Virus record (IMG/VR): IMGVR_UViG_3300024346_009227
Coordinates: 52,975-116,974 of that record
DNA: 64,000 nucleotides
Direction: 5' to 3' (one strand)
Origin: a virus
The position numbers were made by a program, and so were the translations under genes. Below, piece by piece: positions 20,901 through 26,178 of this stretch; the first letter of the stretch is position 1; each line of letters opens with the position of its first letter. The notes below the pieces were generated by a model. It did no database searches. It saw nothing but the letters and a program-made list of their open reading frames with translations, and had not been told where the DNA came from.

Positions 20901-23729
20901 TGCAAGACTGTTACCTCTTTTTGGAGGTCTAGATGTATTAATGTCACCTGTGTCTGTCTCATTCATATTCCAATATCTTCTAAGTTCTTTCGCTCTTTCT
21001 TTTGCTTGATCTCTTCTGTCTTGTCTTTCTTGTAGTTTTTGTTGTGAGGCTTTTTTGGCAGCAACAAGCTTAAGAGATATAACAAAGTATCCCATCTGCC
21101 TAATCTTTTGACGCATTTCATCTTCTGTTGCAGCATCAACACTATCACGAACAATATTCCCTTTTGTATCTTTAGCAACAAACTTACCACTAGCAAACTT
21201 TTGTCTAACTACATCTCCACCATAAGCAAATTTTCTTTTTGCTTTAGCAGCTTTCTGTCTATCGGTATATGCAGAAGAAGCATTCATTGTTTTAGATAGT
21301 TCTTCTTTTTCTCTAAATTGACTAGCATTTCTAACTGCTTCAAAACTATCAAATCTATTTGGTCTGGTGAATGTTTCTGGATTTGTACCTTTCCATTGAC
21401 TTCTTGCTTCGTCTTTAGTTGGAGCATCGCCAAAGATAGACCTAAACATTTGGTCTTCTGACTGAGCATTATTTTTTGGCGGTGGTGGAGGTGAATTTGC
21501 AGTCTTTGGTCCACTTTGTGATCTTGCTTTTTTAAGATCACTCCGATCTTTTAAACGCTGAAAGGCAGCATTTACTTGTGCCATATTTTCGGGCAGACCG
21601 CCCCTATCTGAATGATGAATTAAAGCTGCTCTTCTAAATGCACTTGTTAGTTCTGGACCTTGCGGTATATAACCTTTAGTAAATCCAAGTATTTCTTCTG
21701 GATAAAGACCTTTAGGAAATGGTTTTGATCTTGCTTCATTTCCTTCCATGAATCTTTGACGATAGATTGGTCCACCAAACGCTTTTTTAGTAGGATCTTT
21801 TCCACCTATAGCTGTATTTATATCTTCAGCCTGACCTTCAGTTGCTCTTTTTCCTGTTCCATTATATGCTATCGCTACTTTAGATCTTATTAGCAGACCA
21901 GCTAATTTATTATCAGTAAACATTGGTCTACCATATTTATCTTGACCTTTACCTTTAAATAAATTAGTTAGTTTATCTGAATCTTGATAATTAGAAGCAG
22001 CGTATTTTTCAGTTATAGCCTTTGCCTGTTGACCTTTTTCTCTTTCTTTTTTTGTTCCTTTATTTAATTCATAAGCATCAACACCTTCTAGCCTTGTGCT
22101 TGTTCTAAATCTTGCTCTTGTTGGAACAACGCCTACATTTAAACTATCTCCATCAACTGTTTTGTTGTATTTTACACTGCTAACATCTCCACCCTTTAAA
22201 TACTTGCTTCTTCTGACTTGATTTCTAGGTACAACCATCTCACCTGGCTCAAGCAAAGCTGGCACTTTATCTCCAGTGCCACTTCCTGGCACTATACCCC
22301 CTGTTCTCATCCTAAGAAAACCGCCATCTGCTTTTTTATTTGTTCTTGCAGACGAACTATCTGCACCAGCACCCTTTACAAAACCTGTGGCAAAAGAGCC
22401 AATACTTTGACCAATTTTTACAGCAGCGAGAGCAGTAAATAATGGGAGTAAACCTTTAAGTGAATTGATTAATGACAAGACAGAAGTGGCAGCACCAATG
22501 AATGTATCAGCCAAACTTCTAAAGCCAGGGCTATTAACAATACTTCTACCAACCTCAAAAAAGCTTTCCTTCAACTTCTGTAGTTTTACAGCAAGAGCAT
22601 CCTGTGCCTGACCAGCATTAACAGCCAAAGACACACTACCAGCTTGAGCTACCCCTAATGCCTTCTGTGCAGTAGCAAATTCTTGAATAAGTGGGATAAC
22701 CTTACTGATCTGCCTATAACCACCTAATTGCTCAACAATGGCACTAAATCGGGGGTCTGTTGATCTTAATTCTGAAAGTCCAGAGGACAACCTTTTAATT
22801 GCTTCATATGGTCCAACAAACTGCTGTTCTAAGCCAACATCTCCTAAAGCCCTAGCTTCATCTGCGGTATATCTAAGATTTATACCAATTTCTTTTAGAG
22901 CATTAGCCGTATCATTTCTTTGTATTCGTGTAAATATAGTTCTTAAGCCAGTACCAATACTTTCGGCACTTTCTCTTGTCGTTTGTCGTACTGATGTAAA
23001 TAAGGCTATAAGCTCATTTAAATTACCACCAGCAGCTTTAAAAGCACCCCCTGTCTTTCTAATCGCCTCAATAATATCTGATGCTTCAACAGCAAACTCA
23101 CCCGCTACAGCATTAACAGAACCTAAAGCTGCACCAAGATCTCTTGCTTCAACTTTAAACTGCTTCATAATAGCAATAGCACCTTCAGTCGTATCTTTGA
23201 GGTTATCAAAGTTTGGTGCTAAAGCAGCTTGTGCCATTGCTTCTAAGGCATCTTTAGTTTCAGACAGAGTTAAGTTAGCTTGTTTTAAAACTACTGCTAC
23301 GCCAATTAAATCTTTACTGGAAACACCTAAATTTTTAGATAAGTTTGTTACTTGATCACCTACAGCAGCAACATCTTGTACTGTATCTGAAGAAACTTGT
23401 CTTAACCTAACCATTTCTCTATCAAAATCTACGGCAGCAGAAACAGCTTGTTTCATTGTGTTAGTAAAAGCAATGATTGAACCAGCAGTAACAGCGAATG
23501 CAGCAAATCTTTTAGCAGCAAAGCCAGCTTGCCTACCAAAATTTTCTATAGAATTAGTAACTTCAGAAAGCTGAGTTTTTAATGGAGTAAGAGAAGCAAA
23601 TGTTGCAGAATTTGTTCCTATTTTTAAACTGTTCACACTTCCTAATGTGCTATTTATTTGATTGGCTGCTGCTTTTAAAGCACCACTATTTACAGCAACA
23701 TTCAAATTGGCAGTCAAATTAAAAGCCAT
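8904..23729 (-). CDS. Giant tail tape measure protein with embedded nuclease-like and DnaJ-like domains
   Basis: This 4941-aa protein sets tail length and occupies the tail lumen before DNA ejection. Residues ~60-440 match the TP901-type tape measure core (…SAAVDFDREMVRLRQVS…). Seven copies of a VPAMLTPGEFVVN-type motif, common in tape measure proteins, lie near residues 475, 1164, 1209, 2976, 4062, 4637 and 4775. At ~512-625 is a staphylococcal-nuclease-like domain (VDGDSLNV; RLEGVDAYE; DKYGRPMF). At ~672-728 is a J-like domain (YPEEILGF; HHSDRGG; AQVNAAFQRLKD) with HSD in place of HPD. Two short modules at ~848-886 and ~1016-1060 resemble the N-terminus of GspF/PilC. Gly-zipper stretches at ~953-996 and ~1988-2031 could insert in membrane. 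Long coiled coils (~1280-1700) and a Gln-rich region (~4510-4625) follow. The ATG has TTGAGGTATAAAA upstream. The tape measure role is firm; the embedded domains are by motif only. Confidence 0.93.
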   Translation of the reverse strand: MAFNLTANLNVAVNSGALKAAANQINSTLGSVNSLKIGTNSATFASLTPLKTQLSEVTNSIENFGRQAGFAAKRFAAFAVTAGSIIAFTNTMKQAVSAAVDFDREMVRLRQVSSDTVQDVAAVGDQVTNLSKNLGVSSKDLIGVAVVLKQANLTLSETKDALEAMAQAALAPNFDNLKDTTEGAIAIMKQFKVEARDLGAALGSVNAVAGEFAVEASDIIEAIRKTGGAFKAAGGNLNELIALFTSVRQTTRESAESIGTGLRTIFTRIQRNDTANALKEIGINLRYTADEARALGDVGLEQQFVGPYEAIKRLSSGLSELRSTDPRFSAIVEQLGGYRQISKVIPLIQEFATAQKALGVAQAGSVSLAVNAGQAQDALAVKLQKLKESFFEVGRSIVNSPGFRSLADTFIGAATSVLSLINSLKGLLPLFTALAAVKIGQSIGSFATGFVKGAGADSSSARTNKKADGGFLRMRTGGIVPGSGTGDKVPALLEPGEMVVPRNQVRRSKYLKGGDVSSVKYNKTVDGDSLNVGVVPTRARFRTSTRLEGVDAYELNKGTKKEREKGQQAKAITEKYAASNYQDSDKLTNLFKGKGQDKYGRPMFTDNKLAGLLIRSKVAIAYNGTGKRATEGQAEDINTAIGGKDPTKKAFGGPIYRQRFMEGNEARSKPFPKGLYPEEILGFTKGYIPQGPELTSAFRRAALIHHSDRGGLPENMAQVNAAFQRLKDRSDLKKARSQSGPKTANSPPPPPKNNAQSEDQMFRSIFGDAPTKDEARSQWKGTNPETFTRPNRFDSFEAVRNASQFREKEELSKTMNASSAYTDRQKAAKAKRKFAYGGDVVRQKFASGKFVAKDTKGNIVRDSVDAATEDEMRQKIRQMGYFVISLKLVAAKKASQQKLQERQDRRDQAKERAKELRRYWNMNETDTGDINTSRPPKRGNSLAIEESERQERDAKGILAGPAGAIAGGITGAVGGALLGGIPGAFIGGTLGFGAGAVGGMMYEKSRKSEDEKNKGLARFSYQDEQGKKGSIPARDKEEALRKLSLMNDGITPINTNIRRIAPERSWGEYLEQKRNDIFGIKKASIEETNRESRSRERKFSKSIGKGDAPPIMVRKPSKKTKESKKYSEDIYKPLPALALDPTLGKSVAITKEMMEERKKARGFASGGLVPGTGNSDTVPMDLDEGSFVIKKSSVNSIGIDNLANAHKFASGGKVPALLTPGEYVYSPSEAKKIGANKLHQMNSFAKFKKGGEVGNSIVSDTFLNSPNNLKKILLTLVDQIMESDPEISKKDAKAEATRIVSEIKVQNQTSNQAIGNVARADQDISAEKSNIGVFNTELKGFGKTLSTLGKEATSLAEALQKNTDAADASYTAELELRAKGTAIVAARDAKAAAGQDLTKENTRVGSAQTKVNELKDKKKDMEEARQAKIDAADQRIAAAEQAKITKEAQPVDLTQENKRVVSTKQKVDDLKQKKKDMQEAKQAKIDAASQRLAEAEEAKRLKSQQPVNLKSETAKVGNITGRISVLEARKKSKLDAGESVRVVNAQIAEAKRQRDVLTKQMADKTAAGPNTKKEQEEIDKAKDELAKASKPLKTKNIDTKIMRAEDALTQATTARDNKVPNTKKEQEEIDKAKAEKLEAEKPLKSKAIDAKITKAESALTTATNARDTKARTAVDTSKEDAQILKLNQDYQKLLNDRNTNAQNRVAIENSITAVGTKQLNVQNEILKTEQSIKDAEANIQKAETAKAAAKASGEKATRSFQVNAKGEIVNEKGRPIGQTKPITTPDSIKQISKQREKEYAKQNDGKAPRKSEREDIRSGIVNEYRAATEKQLRAKAQKEVKPVSELQIQSMTDQYTKQFAQGKRGAVFNKQGELTGDKSLGSKLIKGGDYKESGDLTFQGKVKDFGQRLVGSKRTDFEAGAEGERQFKQDRASGYANRITTAAVGGSLLASGMRAGAPEVSSLAKANEQGVVVEDKAQQEAYRSTLQFAGAIEKAGTYAATTATAFSALGPVGTLVGGALGAFVGLIKGYADGTKEAEAQIREVKLGAALTGLQGTFDKLNTGLRTFDDTIAESIAANQKIITEANAGKAFVEAGGEKNGFDRLISGITGGGFGGFDVKKFNELNSKSQKEAGAAQIVPLTNILNKQAEQLGSSAVRQAGGNAGTLDYKDFAASLDTKLTSGGGGFNNAQIQKIANARNVSFDDVKKEIVKVMKDSFKAAQLEKTQKEAVTVNQRSINSMALLSEAVVAAANSVESFSNRLSTNESFFSGGIGSTKVTGISNQFDQKSTPDFNSFNSAVSKLSDSLGTYGNEFKTQGNAINAASQALPSLLAGAIEDPVGGQDIAIQIASGLREALSAQGISGAGAERVVSSVAGNVSGQEYTKLLAEAGGDVSKVAEKLLGNIKDPFLNAAKDISQRLENASNQYISGLENLAQRQKQIGESFKNLEGAKLQRDKFTAETVATNAGLPSQAGNLISVDRQMQGFRTNQERLTGTKGAEAQDSRVIGDNLKRTQERIRELEPKVQNASGAEGGGAAFRGAASELVKLKSEASNLQESLKNLADQSNNLAILEGKLGQVRQERDNETQRGREFLTADPKERQKILRDRVQGQGLLKQAQAQGGNVSNFSSEQNKALFAFLDSFGPVGKDIADNIVRNTTGLGKKKPEEDMLVGKLAKVYDEQVKANQELIGNQRSLQTDYFSQLTKQNTTFYSNLDKFIAGMEKSQVQDEKNREVQKSARIKDVQEKSGFLREAGVTDENLKDVTANKGKISSLIKAREEKKEADKKYSNVGESLRGDEFKKSIGSSFSNKQGPEAAKEIAAKSDTLNEILSKIGLSGKESKSVQSEAIATVSEGGNIQDAITKAVQNVTQQTNKDAREKVSKSEQELGGSNSLGVKIANKAEDQGINAEKFESSLTAVSELNQGIGVKLTAAADAATANINRLSASISGLAAQQQGIAPVNANVNPAQAIGFAIGGQAFSPRGTDTVPAMLTPGEFVVNRSAAQQNLPLLKSINSGKTSYLAEGGEVLDKRIKASEEVMNIWNQVGPTNEQKTAAIKSNIKGKYDSLVKSSLSNVPSAIVKPEDREKTSLSILSEVISSLSSGQLSQNPNVKKTIEENGGFEALQDFGNIFSNFKQIQIKEGSSQEAKTTLNKEYESIKKEISDKGGLSTENLEKDKAKKVKEKLIPLMLNYGPDAVDDHTKAKFDNDATSDTTWRRTIGAGLQQVTSAFGLIRPLQRKVARVFDLDNYLRGHRAYKDARITGTFIDHFSDLTTNSIKEDDYPKLSKNVRGGLFTTFHNGDAQKSNAFSGSQGDFYDTYFWNGPEKQKALAWKSGGEKWKGIKNYGDKHTDTDVNLLEEESKKKIPTRKELIENYLKEKKIIDWNKKYNIPEKIESLDQFQINPDYFKNIGAESNKGIDADIDAKIPQYIATIANLKAQKKDIVSEKKQENIVANIANEEGTTPIDTQIRMAENEVLAARGNKELESKKKAELEILKLRRTSYNQIGLTSNEKLRNAYGQNRPEIDKSYVDSKAYLTQIKEGTGEKFVATDMGKEDELFLKRQGDAGRLAQIGLRREVQASAILGKMVKLKGIFAKNQGEELNKKEFAEIGKDPNQLIPLGLKEYNNLYSGQKGSLAKEDFDNPKLILPFQKEIVGSFFKQQASTRSLAISGKGLLDFIDQYSNIKDTKGFVDAKVKQAGPDAIPLVVRAIEEGKINALSVLNAAAANVGGISRKSLEGAIGRNKDFNLLDKLSEKQEGKAQKIVRPFSGIDFAEGEDGAYATIKAATGKGQVSMSAKNTALRIAAPYKSLSSTLSAATDVITTAFSNPMAALAKFAAVAPSINGNELADQAYTNDGLKQLAGDRPTLGSPNSSFTFPADGPGLFTTEDFLNLVSNSPGYATISSKAVVVEEDVDGKKQRKIDYKRNLDVANIENAKTREAMKNRLKQMKGETKAIAPEENKNVVKGEPNEFQAAIIKEQKEQSALAARLPRATKEQQLFEGQYGELSVESRLNRGEITREEAAAQIERQRQARKMSSGGMVSYLSSGGVPSHSPNPDPSFFKPKGTDTVPAMLTPGEFVINASATAKHGDLLSAINSGKDVGYSATGGIVYLEDGGQARKKAFYEKMNRQKKYEEDSRYLVDDKNKDKYTYMQDRKDDLESTSNRATQTFSRRQNQFLQNEDNSNNAATDMVFNAMGMTGLAKAGISAISKFAMKPSLETALHGAKHVGKDYLQEKVQHKGVDLFKSNTEKLLGYASGGLVSYLYDGGYLKRRANLGSYSGSEEETSLTVDQEGYIDNIGKATTSDITNRIAAKNQAENNAFQMFSNTRFNDGTGSLFDNTQAGFSTGSGGVSAQQALSFQDPTKPGGEGVTSAAMGMLGDVQSRMRGGNNPFGNISATGAEVNALKTAKANESGIQSNSDEFKKQIKEYLEEQKKQQEEESGSTYASLGGLIYAENGLTTLSPANPFATDEYLRAKLKKEAEEKKQRELQDDWARQQRSTLARNAIERQRANRFRSQLQVNQNPQQQSQQQKQQAALAALQSGPRPSNFAGKLPQQQAQQRPQNLQVAQPAFQSSNYAESFFNQAPQQQMQQQPQEQMPSGYRQMAAFAKKRQEQPQQPQRQKLSFLGMDLGSYSTGGNVDTIPAMLTPGEFVVNKQASSKNYSLLHAINSGKEVTGFRTGGSVGNIRGKKVDPIESGINELTGKLSGVGNKFVQSGDSFKSGANANKEGSQNILASSSRFNAGVGSFADSANKMSKRKGYNSGGLVNYFADGGFTPRGTDTVPAMLTPGEFVVNRESTSKNLNLLKHINGNTSYMSNGGVMYARRGAFVPNQQENATPAIDMTSVTQLADAINKLGTTFLKPFGEQIDTFKAYAEALQTQVNKIPSIINIEVMGNLNASLNIDFNPEGVYTAVTQATEELKGWIVTQIGKQLKNEMNS

Positions 23730-23743
23730 TTTTATACCTCAAT

Positions 23744-23793
23744 AAAAAAGGGCAGAGCATAAGCGTAGTTACTTCTACGATTAAACCCTGCCC
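23744..23793 (-). terminator. Terminator-like hairpin between chaperone-like gene and tape measure gene
   Basis: Read leftward, an outer stem GGGCAG/CTGCCC encloses an inner CGTAG/CTACG stem, followed by TTTTTT. This has the form of an intrinsic terminator or attenuator just 15 nt before the tape measure ATG. It probably lowers read-through into the tape measure gene, whose product is needed in only a few copies per virion. Confidence 0.65.
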
Positions 23794-23813
23794 ATCTATG
23801 CGATACTGTCCGT

Positions 23814-24698
23814 TTAGTTCTTGACTTCTTCAGCAGGAACTTTAGCTGCTTCAACAACAATTTCTGGTGCTGCCGTTGTTTTGACAGTCTCAACCTTTTC
23901 TTGGATTGGTTTACCTTCGTCATCAAGGAACGGAGAGAATTCAACAACATAATCTCCTTCCTCATTAACTCGATTACCATGAATATCAATGAGTTCACCA
24001 GCCTCATTAATATACCTACCATCCTTATTGACTAGCCTACCCTCAGAATCAACCCTTCGGCCTGTCTTATCAACTAAATGCAACTCTTCATCCACAAAGT
24101 TATATTTAGCTAAAAACTGGTTCTCAGGGAGCTTCTTTTCATAATCTGGATCAAGATTATAAAGCAACATAGCAAGACTTCCTGCTGCCTGTCCAGTTGC
24201 TGGATCGTCATCTCTATTTAAGTAATCTTCATAATTACTAAAATATGTTTTCCCTGTCTCTGAATACACCGTACATGAACTAACCCAGTAATTGAATTGG
24301 GCATTATCTGCTTGACCTTCAGCAGTATTATTATCTAGGGATGATCGCTCAGAGGTTAAAGCCCTAAGTTCCGCACGATCTTTCCTCATTTCAAGAGCTA
24401 AGTCCTTAGCCTGATTGAGTTTAATACCGCCAGACTTAATCTTTCTTTCTGCCCCATTAATTTTTTCCAATAATTTACGATATTCAGCTTCTTTGTTATC
24501 ATCCCAAAGATTCTGCTCTCGCATAACATTATTGACTTTGCCACGAAGAATTGCACCAGATTCAACAGCATCTCGAAATGCCTTATTGTAAATCTTTTGC
24601 CCTTCTTGCCTCTGTTTAACATTAGGTCGAACAACACAAAGTTCAACTTCTTTGCTATCCAAGGTTACCTTAAACTGCTTCTTATTTGTGACACTCAT
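23814..24698 (-). CDS. Tail assembly chaperone-like protein
   Basis: A 294-aa protein beginning MSVTNKKQFKVTLDSKE, with a very strong site, AAAGGAGGATTAGTT, before its ATG. It lies between the tail tube and the tape measure genes, the usual place of tail assembly chaperones. A central helical part contains QNLWDDNKEAEYRKLL followed by EMRKDRAELRALTSERSSLD, a pattern shared with the 348-aa gene upstream. Residues ~205-255 contain short repeats around 'GRxVNxEGxxI' (VDSEGRLVNKDGRYI, GNRVNEEGDYV). The Glu/Val/Ala-rich tail ends AAKVPAEEVKN. An overlapping frame (23732-24022) could be reached only by a +1 or -2 shift, so a classical -1 G/GT frameshift is not evident. Role inferred from position and helix pattern. 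Confidence 0.55.
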   Translation of the reverse strand: MSVTNKKQFKVTLDSKEVELCVVRPNVKQRQEGQKIYNKAFRDAVESGAILRGKVNNVMREQNLWDDNKEAEYRKLLEKINGAERKIKSGGIKLNQAKDLALEMRKDRAELRALTSERSSLDNNTAEGQADNAQFNYWVSSCTVYSETGKTYFSNYEDYLNRDDDPATGQAAGSLAMLLYNLDPDYEKKLPENQFLAKYNFVDEELHLVDKTGRRVDSEGRLVNKDGRYINEAGELIDIHGNRVNEEGDYVVEFSPFLDDEGKPIQEKVETVKTTAAPEIVVEAAKVPAEEVKN

Positions 24699-24700
24699 AA

Positions 24701-25066
24701 CTAATCCTCCTTTTGCTTAAGAATATTCTGGTGTCTGTTCCAATAAACAATATACTGCATTATCTCATTTTCGCAAGATCTAATTTGATGATTACCATTG
24801 TTCAAAACATTTGTTCTACATAAATCCCATAGTTCCCTCCACTTTCTTTGTTTGTCAGTCAAATCCGCTTCACTTATCCCATATCCCCAAATCTCTCCGA
24901 AGTTTTGTTCAAAAGAAGAAAGAGCACCAATAAACGATGTTCTTAGCTTAGTAGTTATAATTTTTTGCAGTCTTGCTTTTGATTCAGTCTCGTACTTTTT
25001 CCTGTTTCTATCTTCATCTTTTTTAGAAAAATTAGAAGCATCTTCCATTTGCGAATAGATATCCAT
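24701..25066 (-). CDS. Small tail-region protein, unknown
   Basis: I start this 121-aa protein at the ATG at 25066 (MDIYSQMEDASNFSKKDED) because GGAGGTAGTTAAA lies just ahead of it; an upstream in-frame ATG at 25084 would consume that site. The N-terminal half is Lys/Glu/Arg-rich and helical, and the C-terminal half has several Trp residues (GEIWGYG; RKWRELWDLC). Its start is 1 nt past the stop of the 348-aa gene and its end is 2 nt before the 294-aa gene, so the three are one translational unit. Likely an accessory tail-assembly protein, from position alone. Confidence 0.55.
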   Translation of the reverse strand: MDIYSQMEDASNFSKKDEDRNRKKYETESKARLQKIITTKLRTSFIGALSSFEQNFGEIWGYGISEADLTDKQRKWRELWDLCRTNVLNNGNHQIRSCENEIMQYIVYWNRHQNILKQKED

Positions 25067-25067
25067 T

Positions 25068-26114
25068 TTAACTACCTCCAGCATTCATTTGCATTTGAAT
25101 ATCCCTTACGGAATCGGGCATATTTTCTTCTGCAAGAGTGCCATGTTTTTTTAGAGCTTGTGATCTTTCTTTCTTAATCATCCTTGCGGACATATCATTT
25201 AAAGATTCTATCTTTTTAGCATCTTCCATGCTTTCTGCAATTAAAAATATTTCTTTACTATTTCTTATTTTGTCATTTCTTATTAATCCATCTACTCCAG
25301 TTTCTACTCCTTTTTTAGTCCTTTTCCTTCTTTGCAAAATCAACCAACCATCAAGCATATCATCATCTTCTAAAACTTCTTCTACTGGAGATTCTGGATG
25401 CTCATATATATTATCATAAAGTGATGACCAAATGATAATACTTTTTTGTTCTTCAGTTAAATCTACAGCAGGAACGCCAAACAAACTTGCTTCAGATTTT
25501 CTACATGACCATGTAGATCTCCAAGGATCTGTTCTGGCTATTTCTCTAAAATTAGAATCGGATATTTTATTTTCAATAAATACTGAAGTGGCATCTTCTA
25601 GAAGTGGTTCTGTTTGCTTCCAAAAATCATCGCCTTCCCAAACTCTAGTTCCATCTTCAAAAGACAATCCTTTTCCAACTAAATATCTCATTCTATCCAT
25701 AGAGGCAATACCCTCACAAGATAAATGATTATATGCACTCTTTTCTTTATACAGACTAGAGAATGTTTCCTTTGCTATTTTAAGCATTTTCCTAATTGTT
25801 TTTCTTTCTTCTGTTTTGAATGTAGCTTCAAATAGTCTTACTTTTAATTCTTCAATATCTTTTGGCATTTGAACGATTTGTTTTTCTTTTTCATCATCCC
25901 AAACATTATTGCTATACATAAAGAATTCTAATTCTTGTTGATTGTATAGACCTTCTAATTCTGCTTCTTCAAATGATTCTATAAATATTTCTTGAGCGAT
26001 GTGACGAGTGTGGCGATCTGGCTGTTTAAGCAAAAAAACTTTTCCGTTGATTTTACAACGAAAAAATCCAGTAATAATTCTGCTAATATATAATTCCTTC
26101 TTAAACTGATCCAT
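25068..26114 (-). CDS. Tail assembly chaperone-like protein, second copy
   Basis: A 348-aa protein beginning MDQFKKELYISRIITGFF. It shares a pattern with the 294-aa gene two positions downstream: a basic Arg/Pro N-terminal segment, then SNNVWDDEKEKQIVQ (QNLWDDNKEAEYRKLL there), then a helix with KTEERKTIRKMLKIAKE. The C-terminal ~100 residues are charged (QRRKRTKKG) and could be flexible. It is the first gene after the tail tube and its terminator, where phages encode tail assembly chaperones. The similarity to the 294-aa protein is weak but ordered, suggesting an old duplication. Function inferred. Confidence 0.5.
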   Translation of the reverse strand: MDQFKKELYISRIITGFFRCKINGKVFLLKQPDRHTRHIAQEIFIESFEEAELEGLYNQQELEFFMYSNNVWDDEKEKQIVQMPKDIEELKVRLFEATFKTEERKTIRKMLKIAKETFSSLYKEKSAYNHLSCEGIASMDRMRYLVGKGLSFEDGTRVWEGDDFWKQTEPLLEDATSVFIENKISDSNFREIARTDPWRSTWSCRKSEASLFGVPAVDLTEEQKSIIIWSSLYDNIYEHPESPVEEVLEDDDMLDGWLILQRRKRTKKGVETGVDGLIRNDKIRNSKEIFLIAESMEDAKKIESLNDMSARMIKKERSQALKKHGTLAEENMPDSVRDIQMQMNAGGS

Positions 26115-26125
26115 CCTATGTTCCT

Positions 26126-26158
26126 AAAAATAAGGGGCAACAGGTTTCCCTGCTGCCC
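26126..26158 (-). terminator. Intrinsic terminator after tail tube gene
   Basis: Read leftward, GGGCAGCAGG - GAAA - CCTGTTGCCC forms a 10-bp stem (one G-U pair) with a GNRA-type tetraloop, followed by CTTATTTTT. It stands 20 nt past the tail tube stop codon, where it would separate abundant tube transcripts from the tail assembly genes beyond. Confidence 0.85.
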
Positions 26159-26178
26159 ACATATTTATAAATCAACCA

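Noticed and set aside
23732-24022. Open frame overlapping the end of the 294-aa chaperone-like gene, as a possible frameshift extension
   Set aside because: It is in the +1/-2 register, has no visible slippery site, and runs through the terminator hairpin. The peptide is basic and low-complexity. Best explained as a shadow frame.
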